Source: Xanthostigma xanthostigma
Lineage: Eukaryota; Arthropoda; Insecta; Raphidioptera; Raphidiidae
Direction: 5' to 3'
Assembly (NCBI GenBank): GCA_963575645.1
Contig: OY754465.1
Location: 52,289,901 to 52,353,900, forward strand
Length of the DNA stretch: 64,000 nucleotides
Below are positions 56,017 through 64,000 of this stretch, piece after piece. Positions within the stretch are counted from its first letter, which is position 1; each line of letters begins with the position of its first letter. A program made the position numbers and the translations under genes. The notes under the pieces are model-generated. The model ran no database searches. It worked only from the letters and a program-made list of their open reading frames with translations, and was not told the DNA's origin.

Positions 56017-56290
56017 GTATTTAATAAATTTAAATTATTTAAATTTTTCTTGCTTAAAATAAAAAATAAATATGCCAGACATTTAGACCCGACTAAACGA
56101 TCTGACTTATTTATTTATTAAATACTAAATTTGAAGGTATTAAAATTTAAAAATGCCTCAAGAACTTTTTTTGGAAATAAAATAATATTCACGGATTGGC
56201 CGGGTCTTCGATTTTGTGTTTTGACTTTACAAAAAAAGTGTTTTACACAAATGTTTACGCCGTCTTAAATACCTACCCAAAAATGTTTGA

Positions 56291-57117
56291 TAGCTCTCCT
56301 ACTAATATCTGATTTAATTCAGACCAGTCTAGTCTACATGTGAAGGGGTGCATTTTGTTTGTTTTAAGGTCGGCAGTCAAAGATAATCGGTAGCTGTAGT
56401 TTTTGCATCTGTTTATAATTTATTAAATTAAATAAATAAAATATGTCAAACCTCTTAAGTTCAAATCCTAAATTAGGCATAATTTATTTTTTTTTTTATT
56501 TTACTAATGACATTTTTTATATTTTCTTATGAATAACTAAAAAAAATAAAACAATAATTTTATTGTTTTTTTTTTTTAATGTAGGTACCTAATATAAAAC
56601 ATGAGCAAACTTTCCGCCGTGTGTTCACGAACCGACGCACCACTTTTTATTTCGGTGTACCGCCGATTTAGATTCAATTACACATTTAACGGCGCAGATA
56701 CATGGCTATGTATCTAAAATCGTGCAACCATAAAGAGCCAACGCGACACTAGCTCGGTAGTAACTTTTTAAAAACAATGATTCTTCAACTGTAGTCCAGG
56801 AAAGGTGATACAAAAGAAAAGCAATTGGAAAGGGGTACAGTTTTTCTCAACTTGAAAATGTTTGTGCGAGTTATTTTTAGAAGACAAGCAGTAAAAATAA
56901 AATAGTTTCTTGTTGTAAAAACAAAGATAAATTTAAGCCAGGCTCCACGTTATATATTATTATAATATATTGTATGAAAATAGTACACAAACTTTTTTGT
57001 GACTGTTTAAATTAATTATTTGGAAAAGATATTACTAACTTCTACACAAATATAAATTAAAAATAATTTTTCTCGCTGCATTTTATAAAATCTTTACATG
57101 GAGGCATATACTTTTAT
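56291..57117. other. Unassigned AT-rich stretch
   Basis: Nothing recognised. Confidence 0.3.
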
Positions 57118-57400
57118 TCTCCCCAAACTTTGTATATGGCTCCATTAGGCCTAGTCTGACACCTATTTCCTTTTTTTGATTTGTGGGCGTTTTCCTTCTC
57201 AATTTTCCGAAACAGTAGATATCTATAAATTTTTACATGTCTTCAAAACAACATGTTTCGGAAAATTTAGAGGGAAAACGCCCCAAAATCAAAAAAAGTC
57301 AGAGGAAATAGGTGTGAGACTAGGCCTAATGAAGCCATATACAAAGTTTTGGGAGAATATTTCTCAGTAAAATTTTTGCCGACGGGCACTCTGACTATTA
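57118..57400. mobile_element. Foldback family G
   Basis: CCCCAAACTTTGTATATGGC and AGGCCTAGTCTGACACC at 57121-57163 are mirrored at 57308-57352. The right arm extends to about 57400 (GCCGACGGGCACT) and matches the solitary arm at 9541-9740. Confidence 0.75.
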
Positions 57401-57445
57401 TGACGACATTATTATTCCTCTCGCCAATCTGGATCGGCAGCACCA

Positions 57446-57742
57446 ATGTCACTTCAAGACGAACTGAATCTGACTTTGACCAGTATGAAAAGTTGTGGAT
57501 TAACAGCCCAACAACCTAGGTCTGGCAATATGGGCAAACTTGAGGTTTTGATAAAGAAGGAAATGAAATATTTCCAGTCAGGTGGATCAAAAGGCACATA
57601 CCTTCAATTCACCTATAATTCACTAATGACTTACCAACAAGCGTGGAAACTGAGCGAGCTTTTTCAGCAGCTGGCTACCTTGTGGTACAATACCAGGAGC
57701 AGACGACACAAACGAGGTCTATTAGGTCTTTATTACGATTGA
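57446..57742 (+). pseudogene. hAT transposase C-terminal (dimerisation) region, frameshifted
   Basis: Frame 1 reads KLEVLIKKEMKYFQSGGSKG, TYLQFTYNSLMTYQ; a shift to frame 2 gives PTSVETERAFSAAGYLV; then frame 1 again NTRSRRHKRGLLGLYYD and stop. PTSVExERAFSAAG is the hallmark of the hAT C-terminal dimerisation domain, and the following stretch corresponds to TKIRSRLSDxTINxLLFLRxY. The catalytic DDE region upstream is missing or unrecognisable. Two compensating frameshifts mean it cannot encode an active transposase. The CCCGCAAATACCGGGAT repeats just after (57765-57830) may belong to the same element. Confidence 0.85.
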
Positions 57743-58029
57743 ATATAGTGGTTTAAGTCCACCCTACTGGATCCCGCAAATACCTGGATCCAGCGGGACT
57801 AAGATGGTTCAGTCCCGCAAATACCGGGATTAAAATTATCTTGTGGGATTGCATTCCCTATGATTTAGTCTTTAAGCTCGTTTAAAAACGATCTTATCTA
57901 CAAATAACAGTATATTACACTACAAGGTCCGATCATTAATTACATAAAAACACAGATAAATCCCAAGCAAGCAGCTTTGAGGCTATACGTGAAAACACGA
58001 ATGACAGCTGTACGCGACTATTAGCTAAA
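57743..58029. other. Region after hAT remnant
   Basis: Two copies of a GGATCC/CCCGCAAATAC(C/G) motif (57768-57830) that may be subterminal hAT repeats; the rest unassigned. Confidence 0.35.
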
Positions 58030-58887
58030 ATGTAATAGGGTTGCTATGGAAACGACATCTAAACAACAGTTGATAGGTGACTTTTTCTTTACTGCCGCCC
58101 GAACGTACGTACTTCCCGCGTCAATGCGTGTAATCCCACCAATGCGTAAATGTTAGACTTTCTGCCTTACAATTGATGCCGAAAGTATGTATGAAATAGA
58201 ACATTATGCATGTACCTAAGCTACGTCCTGGATATATGCACACAGAAAGAGGAGGAGAGAGCGTATTTCAGAGACAGATAGAGTGTGTTATTTGTCACTT
58301 GTGCGACGTCGTCAAATATAGTAAAAGCCACGACGGTGCAACACTTTCATTATTGGCGAGAGCCCCCAGAGTCGGCACACGGAACGAAGTCAGAGAGCGG
58401 CATGAATCAGCTGTCGACAGCGCGATAGCAGATTGCTGTGCACTTTGTTAACATCTGACTGCCGCTGTCACGTGTTCTATTTGCCGACAGTCTACCTGCA
58501 TAACCGGTGCACTTCACAAATGAGTGCAGAATATAGCAGGAGATGGCCTGAAAGTCCGTTCGAAGTTAAAGGCGCACACACACTTAAATCGAACTTCAAC
58601 GCGAATGTGGACGAGAGCTCGTAAATTCGACGCGTATGCCGGCAGTACACACTCGCCGAGGTATACCGAACGCGAATGTGTATTGGGAACACTAGCCCGA
58701 TCTCGTAGCGTCCTGTCTCGCCTCGCCAGCGCTCCGTATAAAGTCGGTTTTTCAGCCGCGAGTCTAAAGAATCGAGCGGCGAGTGCGAGCGCAGTCAGTA
58801 CACACTCGTCACCTCGTGCGAAATTAATTGTACTTAAGTTGCCATTTTTGCTGGTTAAACTCAGTTAAAGTGTAAACATAAAAAATT
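58030..58887 (+). promoter_or_regulatory. CpG-rich block upstream of a MADF-like ORF
   Basis: This is the longest stretch in the window that is visibly rich in C, G and CpG. It holds TATAAAG at 58737-58743 and an initiator-like TCAGTA at 58795-58800; their spacing is larger than the usual 30 bp, so this pairing is doubtful. Frames on both strands are open because stop codons are rarer in CG-rich DNA; none has a domain. It could be the promoter and 5' UTR of the ORF at 58888, or part of a transposon that carried it. Confidence 0.4.
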
Positions 58888-59019
58888 ATGGCCGACTGGA
58901 CCAATGAGACAGTAATCGACTTCTTGGAACATTATCAAAATGAGCATGTCATATTATGGGATCCCATGCATCTCCAACATAAAGATAAAAAATTAAACAA
59001 TGACGCGTGGCTTAGATAG
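58888..59019 (+). pseudogene. MADF-domain protein N-terminus, truncated (43 codons)
   Basis: The ATG at 58888 (context AAAAATTATGGCC) opens MADWTNETVIDFLEHYQNEH, VILWDPMHLQHKDKKLNNDA, WLR, then TAG. This has the pattern of a MADF domain (Leu-x-x-x-Tyr-x-x-x-x-x-Leu-Trp-Asp-Pro, Lys-x-x-x-x-Asp-Ala-Trp), a Myb/SANT-like DNA-binding fold used by insect transcription regulators and by the accessory protein of PIF/Harbinger elements. It stops at half of the usual 80-90 residues, exactly where a Helitron-like sequence (59020-59165) begins, so it looks truncated by insertion or deletion. A first exon with a donor at about 59024 is less likely, because the TAG comes first. Confidence 0.6.
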
Positions 59020-59165
59020 AGTGAGATTTTGCAAAATTGTTCTCCACGATGTCCATCCTGAAGATCTATTCTAAATATTGGTGGAAAAATTTTTGAAATC
59101 GGATGAGTAGTCTTGGGGATTACCTCCTACATCCAAACTTTGCCTCTTTATAATATTAGGATAGA
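59020..59165 (-). mobile_element. Helitron-like 5' portion abutting the MADF ORF
   Basis: Minus strand starts A|TCTATCCTAATATTATAAAG at 59165; also contains GATCTTCAGGATGGACATCG and GGAGAACAATTTTG, the block seen at 21470-21540. No hairpin/CTAG end where it meets the ORF. Confidence 0.65.
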
Positions 59166-59732
59166 TAATACAATTACCGTTCTTAAAAATAATGTAACAT
59201 TAAAAATCTTGTTTTCCTCGAAGAGAATTTTTTTTCGAGAATATTCCTCAAAAATCGATTCCAAACATTTCCTCATCATAGGTCTCACATATTATCCCTA
59301 TTATTCTTCGCTTATTGAATAACACACATTGCACAATATGTGCTATGCAGAAGCTGTTCCATTTATCTATTTTTCTTGCCGTCATAAAACGCCGTGATCC
59401 AATGTCGCTCTTAAAGTCTGTGAAGACAAATATTATAATCTTTAACTTTACAAGTCAATTTCTTCTCAATCATCCACCAGTTTACTGTAATTTCTTTTTT
59501 ATCGACCCGTTTTCAGGACTGAATCCTTTCAGAAAAAATAAATGTGATTTAAATTGAACTGACTGTGGTAAATGCTAATAGGAATTTGGACAACTATCAT
59601 CCATCGACCATCGGGATGTTGATAATAATAACAATGCGGGTATTTCCCGTTTCTCGACAAAGATCAATAATGTCTTCCATATGTCCCTTTCTCGTTATTT
59701 TTAAACAAATTGCAAGTGGAATATATAGGAAA
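59166..59732. other. Unassigned stretch
   Basis: Nothing recognised; frames at 59113-59786 have no domain. Confidence 0.3.
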
Positions 59733-59932
59733 CTAACTTTTATCCGCAACCTCGTCCGCGTGGAATCAGTGTGTACCTACAATTGATATAATTCATAAAT
59801 TCAAGCAAGACTCTAAAAAAACATTGTCTATAGGGCCGCGGGCCTATAAAAAATGTTTTTTGTAAAAACATAAGAATTTTGTTGATTCGATACACGCGAA
59901 CAAGCTACATACAGCTGGTCGTGCGAAAAACA
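59733..59932 (-). pseudogene. Helitron helicase C-terminus and 3' end
   Basis: Minus strand from 59932: CFSHDQLYVACSRVSNQQNS, YVFTKN, then decay and a stop at 59828. CFSHGQLYVACSRV is motif VI of the Helitron Pif1-like helicase. About 65 bp further on is the terminal hairpin region (CGCGGACGAGGTTGCGGATA, about 59743-59762) and AAGTTAGT at 59733-59740, a CTAG-like terminus. Only the last part of an autonomous Helitron. Confidence 0.8.
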
Positions 59933-60423
59933 TGTTTTTTTTCTACCGGAATTGTCCTAAAATCATAAATTTCTGATTCTATATGAACCCTCAGGCTGCG
60001 AGTTCTACTCGCACTTGTCCGTCTTTTTCTGTCAAAATTTAATCTTTTTACGCCCTTAACAGGAAAATTACCGTTCCAGGAAGTTTGAGAAGTTGAAACA
60101 AACTTATGCGAATTAATACTTTATAAAATACAAATAAGTCATAAAGTTCATTTTTGTTTTGACATTTTCCATGCACACCTGTCACAGACATGTTATTCTA
60201 TATCAAATGCAGCACACCCAACTGACGCAAGAACTAAATAATTCAAAATATAAATAGCTACTAGGTAATGTGTTATATAACGCATGTTATTGCTTGCCAT
60301 TGTTGATGGGGAGGAAGATGCCAGGAAATGTTGCAATTCCCTGTCTGTCCTTAAACGTTGCTCTACCTTTTTACTCGGTACGCTTGGTAGAATATTTAAA
60401 ATGCATAGGACACCTTTTAAGTT
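59933..60423. other. Unassigned stretch
   Basis: Nothing recognised. Confidence 0.3.
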
Positions 60424-60556
60424 TCAACGGTTTGTTTTAACCGTTAATTAACGGTTTGTTTTGACGCTTATTTAACGGTTTGTGTTGACGGTTATTTAAC
60501 GGTTTGATTTGACGGTTATTTAATGGTTTGTTTTGTCGGTTATTCAACGGTTTATT
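60424..60556. repeat. Minisatellite, about 25-bp unit, five to six copies
   Basis: AACGGTTTGTTTTGACGGTTATTT and variants repeat up to the Harbinger insertion point, so the element landed at or in the edge of the array. Confidence 0.85.
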
Positions 60557-60771
60557 CCCTAAGGCCCTTCTCACACGGAGCTACTCAAACGAAACCAATT
60601 ACTCACTCGAGTTACAAATCAGTCTCTAGCACTAGTATTTCAATGGAGGTTCGCACACGTCGCTATCGGTTAGTAATCAGTTTGTGACGAGTTAGTGATC
60701 AGTTTCAAACGACGCAGCGTCCTGGTCGCCACGCTACTAGTTACTAACCAGTTACCAATAAAACAACAAAA

Positions 60772-60900
60772 ATGGCTGATCCAATCCAAAATTTAAAACT
60801 GGTAGAAGCTGTCGAAAGGCATCCTTGCCTATATAATTACACGTTAAGTGATTATTCTCGAAAAGATAAGACGGAAAAAGCGTGGAATGACGTTTTAAAA
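60772..60900 (+). pseudogene. Harbinger MADF/Myb-like accessory protein, 5' part only
   Basis: MADPIQNLKLVEAVERHPCL, YNYTLSDYSRKDKTEKAWND, VLK. This is the first half of a MADF domain (LVEAVERHPCLYNxxxxDYxxKxxxxxAWxxV). In PIF/Harbinger elements this second protein brings the transposase to the nucleus and binds the element ends. After about 43 residues the frame enters the antisense of the transposase gene (FLWTFYRMPKISH), which marks the deletion joint. Confidence 0.85.
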
Positions 60901-61105
60901 ATGTTTCTTTGGACATTCTATAGAATGCCAAAAATTTCGCATCATTTTCTTGTAGCTCTTTGGCAGCAACAAATGCCCTACAATTTAAATTTTTTTCTAT
61001 ATAAGGATGAATAAAATATTGGCGTTTTTTCATTCGTCGTTGCCTTTTTTGATTATAATAATATAAAATAATATCCTCATCACTTGATTCAGATTCAGAA
61101 AACAT
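60899..61105 (-). pseudogene. PIF/Harbinger transposase, N-terminal part only
   Basis: Minus strand from the ATG at 61105: an acidic start MFSESESSDED, then KKRQYFIHPYIEKNLNCRAF, VAAKELQENDAKFLAFYRMS, KETF. The R-x-W/F-x-HP-x, then F-x-x-x-x-x-EL, then F-x-x-x-FRM-S-x-x-x-F pattern is the N-terminal helix-turn-helix region of Harbinger transposases (DDE_Tnp_4 family). The three catalytic acidic residues lie in the deleted part. The open frame runs on to 60752, but that is antisense of the MADF gene. Confidence 0.85.
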
Positions 61106-61245
61106 TATGACAGCCCAAATGAAACAATTAGTGATTAAACAATGATTTGAGTAGCATCATGTGCAAAGTTTGGTTACTAACTATTTAGTGATTTTAGTTA
61201 GTAATCAGTTTAGTTTCATTTTAGCTTCGTGTGAGAAGGGCCTAA

Positions 61246-62046
61246 CACTATTCCAGTTTAGTGTTGCCCCACGCTCGTCGATAGTTGTGTACATTATTAA
61301 ATAAAAAGCTATCACTGATCCTTAGATCTATTAATTTAAACAATTTATTAAATCACTGGGATGAAATTGCCGACAGGGCTAATAACAGCGTCGATTAAAT
61401 GATATATATCTATATATATAAATAAAAAGACTGACGTAAAGTAGTGAAGTAATTTATTGGGATGAGTTTATTGCATCCCGGTTTGCCTTCACATCGCGTT
61501 CCCGAAGGCATCATCATCATCAACAACCAACAATTCGTGATGTGTACACAGTAGGTACGTTTTTCTTTCCTCCATCTATTTTTGTAGGTAATTTATCCCG
61601 CTTCTGGTCGTTTGTCATATTCACTGCTAGAGAGCCCTGTTCAGAATGACGCGCTTTCTGTCTCCTCCTTGGAGATAGTATCAATGACATGTCGGTAATG
61701 CAGTTCTCTATGTTCCTTTTGACGACCGTAAGAGTGCGTATATGCATCGTGGTACGGTAATTTACCGTTTTATCTCATACATTTTTTAAACTTGACGGAT
61801 TGCGAAGGAAACATCGTTTGGAAAAATATGCAGAAAAATAATAAAACTGTTTACATTTATGATAATGTGAACGCTGTTTAAAGTCTATTCTATTCGACTT
61901 TATCATTTTTTTTTCTTGTGGAAAAAGCTTTAGGTACTTATATTTTTATTTATTTCCTAAAGTTTTTAAAAACATAGTTTTGTACGCAATGCTATAAGAT
62001 TTGTTATACATTTTTCACTTTAAAGTAAATCTATGTTCTATCACAC
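61246..62046. other. Unassigned stretch
   Basis: TCTATATATATAAATAAAAA at about 61408 resembles a Helitron start, but no other part of one follows. Nothing else recognised. Confidence 0.3.
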
Positions 62047-62576
62047 CAGCGTTGACAGACGTCCCAATTTTGGCGGGACGTCCCGATTTTTAAATCAAAA
62101 TTAAATGTCCCGCGTGGGACAGGCTCAGTCCCGCTTTTCGGGGATAACTTTAAAAGAAGTTAAATCTTCACAGAAATATCATGAATAAGTAGGCAATTCT
62201 TATAAATAATTATTCTCTTATTGTAAGTTCAATTTGTAACACTCACTCCACAGACTATTGTTTGAAACGCCATATTTTTCTAATGAATAAAACTTTTTTG
62301 ATTTTGATTTCTGTTTTTTTTTTTTATTTAACGATAGGGTAAATCTGATTTAAAATATTATATTTTTATTAAAATACATTTTCTATGGCTATTTTTGCTA
62401 TCTATTGTCACGTAAATGTAATTTTAATTCAAATAAAAAGATAAATAGGTATTTGAAAACTTCTGATTATATACGTTTTTTTACTATGTCCCGTTTTCGA
62501 CGAAAGAATCTCGCTGTTTTCACTCAAAGAGTTCCAAAATCCCGACTTGGCAAAAAAAAAAAAAACTGGCAACGCT
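62047..62576. mobile_element. hAT-type MITE
   Basis: Left end CAGCGTTGACAGACGTCCC and right end ACTGGCAACGCTG are inverted. GTCCCG(C) motifs occur at both sides (62060-62160 and 62490-62545). An 8-bp duplication could not be confirmed (TATCACAC versus GCAACTGT). The 100-codon frame at 62405-62707 crosses its right end and has no domain. Confidence 0.6.
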
Positions 62577-63285
62577 GGCAACTGTATGATAGAGGGGAAA
62601 AAGGATTGATAAACTATGTATTCTCAATCCCTTTTCTCCTCTATTTCCCTATCCACCCCCTCCCTCTCACCCTTTTTGTGGAATATCATTTTTCAATGCT
62701 GAAATAACTGTGGTTAACGTAGTCAATTTTAAATTACTAATATGCATATACACAGCACTAATGTCACAATAATGATGATTAGAATAAAAAAACTTACGTA
62801 GATACGATATTAAACAATGTATAAATGTGTACTGGTTGCTCACGCGCCAGTTGATTGTTGGCCAAGCGCAACACGTCATCTTATAACTACAGAATATGTA
62901 CTGTTAACATTAGCATGTCGGTAACGCGCACTCATATAAAGTTTTACTCATCTAAAAATCAACTAACGTGCCTATAGATATTTTCACTTCAAAAACTGGA
63001 ATAAATATTCGTAAATGTTACTTGCAGTGCTCAAGCCTATAGTATTTACAGTTTTCTCTTGAATATAACATCAAATAATATTTCTACATGTTGTAGAGGA
63101 ACACAAGCTGTTTACATAGACGTTTATTGATGAAGAGTTTTATATAAATAAAAATAAAAACTCAGAAAACTACCTGACAAGGCAATCAAGACTGTCAACA
63201 GCAACTGGCAAACAACTAGAATTCCCGTCTCCCATTCCCGAACACTTCTTCCACCGACCGCCATTCTATAATCTACTCGTGACTA
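62577..63285. other. Unassigned stretch
   Basis: Nothing recognised. Confidence 0.3.
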
Positions 63286-63874
63286 ATGCCCATATTCACC
63301 GAACACTATTATTAAAGATAGAAATTACTAATCTTTGAACAAATTAATTCGTTAAAATAAAATTTCCTTTCAAATCATCAAGCAAAATATCAGGTACAAA
63401 AATTAGTTCAAGACTAAATATACACTGCACTATACTCCTTGCTCTTTTTGTTGAATATTTTGACGTTCACCCAAAAATCCGCCCGATGGCGATAGTGTAA
63501 ACATCGAAAATAATAATGTTTTATCCTAACCCAATTGCTCCCAAAACTTCCACTAACTTTAATGTTTTACAACTATACACTTCACAAAAGGTTAATAAAC
63601 AACACGTAAATAAATTCATAAGAGCAACTGTAGAAATAATACTCCACGTTTATAGGTTAGAAATTAGATATTATGACCTATGTGGCGGCCATTATTATTT
63701 TATCAGGTGAATCAATATTTATACCCTGAAAGGAAGACAGAATAGTTTTATACATGCAGGAAACATAATTGTATTGGGTGAATTGAATTATCGCTATATT
63801 TATTCAGAGGAATAGCTACATGAAGAACAAATGAACTGAATAAATAACTACTTACGTTCGGTGAATATGGCCAT
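63286..63874 (+). mobile_element. TIR element family E, copy 3 (most complete)
   Basis: ATGCCCATATTCACCGAAC at the left is mirrored by GTTCGGTGAATATGGCCAT at the right. 589 bp. Collinear with 29266-29793, which lacks about 55 bp around 63450-63510. Noncoding. The last 126 bases of the window after it are unassigned. Confidence 0.8.
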
Positions 63875-64000
63875 AACACGGCTAGGCGTAGGACGGCTTT
63901 ACTGATTATATAAAAACGTACCTGAAACAAAAACAACAGTAGTTTAGAAAAAAAAATGCATACCTAAAAACTTTCGAGCAAAATATAATACGTATAGAGG

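Larger units (their letters stand above)
55170..56290. mobile_element. Foldback element interrupted by a solo LTR
   Basis: Left arm 55170-55376 and right arm 56097-56290 are inverted: ACCTTCAAATTTAGTAT on the left, ATACTAAATTTGAAGGT on the right, with collinear similarity outward to GGTAGGTAT and its complement. The LTR landed in the ATTTAGTATTTAATAAAT stretch. Confidence 0.75.
60563..61242. mobile_element. Internally deleted PIF/Harbinger element with starts of both genes
   Basis: TAA duplicated at 60560-60562 and 61243-61245. Inverted ends GGCCCTTCTCACACGGAGCT and complement of GCTTCGTGTGAGAAGGGCC. The subterminal regions carry several GTTAGTAATCAGTTT-like motifs. Left gene (plus) starts a MADF protein, right gene (minus) starts the transposase. 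They are convergent and are joined at about 60895-60905 by a deletion that removed both 3' parts. Confidence 0.9.

Noticed and set aside
58206..58868. Several ORFs of 60-114 codons in the CG-rich block as a gene
   Set aside because: They overlap in different frames and strands without domains; low stop-codon density in CG-rich DNA explains them.
61408..61520. Another Helitron start
   Set aside because: Only a TCTATATATATAAA-like word is present; no internal block or 3' end matches.
1..64000. CRISPR array, operon, riboswitch or other prokaryotic features
   Set aside because: The tandem arrays have no spacer structure, the DNA is eukaryotic, and no bacterial gene or signal was seen.

Overview
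The window looks like gene-poor, repeat-dense DNA from an insect nuclear genome, most probably a butterfly or moth (Lepidoptera). The DNA is AT-rich, the longest ATG-to-stop frame is only 117 codons, and there is no bacterial-type gene packing. Several interspersed repeats match families I know as abundant in lepidopteran genomes: Helitrons starting TCTATACTAATAT and ending in a GC-rich hairpin plus CTAG, the AAGTGCGAGTCGGACTCGC family, the AACCGACTTCAAAAAAGGAG family and the CCACAAGTGGGGAATGGT family. The species call is inference; no host gene exon was recognised.

Almost everything that can be named is a transposable element (TE) or its wreckage. (1) Helitrons: at least nine pieces, including an end-to-end 623-bp element carrying a tRNA-Lys-like sequence (1979-2601), a copy whose empty site is present elsewhere in the window (30242-30589), and two relics of the Pif1-type helicase C-terminus (31716-31880, 59828-59932). 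(2) PIF/Harbinger elements with TWA target duplications: 37710-38331, 44525-44969, 45047-45256, and a deletion derivative at 60563-61242 that keeps the starts of both convergent genes (MADF protein and transposase). (3) hAT: a non-autonomous element with a perfect 8-bp duplication (33848-34992), a frameshifted transposase C-terminus (57446-57742) and a short element at 62047-62576. (4) One solo LTR (55377-56016). (5) One broken RTE-type reverse transcriptase tail (49957-50573). (6) tRNA-headed SINEs at 7291-7666 and 40060-40624. (7) Many foldback elements, the largest with about 705-bp arms (35924-37672).

The most unusual family, here called element X, has six copies: 11382-11929, 12340-12758, 29937-31295, 34321-34913, 40782-41351 and 51842-52339. 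Every copy sits between runs of five or more T on its forward strand. A paralogous empty site shows that it entered a run of five T. Nesting can be read directly: X inside hAT, X inside family C, Helitron inside family A inside X, LTR inside a foldback, a palindromic MITE inside a SINE, and X interrupting a minisatellite.

Layout: 1-6.5 kb, two long family A copies enclosing a Helitron and a family C copy. 7-13 kb, SINE, foldbacks, tandem duplication, X1 and X2. 13-24 kb, Helitrons, MITEs and family B. 24-31 kb, hairpins, a tRNA-like pseudogene and composite X3. 31-39 kb, helicase relic, motif-rich TIR elements, hAT with X4 and the giant foldback. 39-52 kb, SINE, X5, MITEs, Helitrons, RTE relic and X6. 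52-64 kb, minisatellites, LTR, hAT and Harbinger pseudogenes and a CpG-rich block leading into a MADF-like ORF. No intact, clearly functional protein gene was identified.
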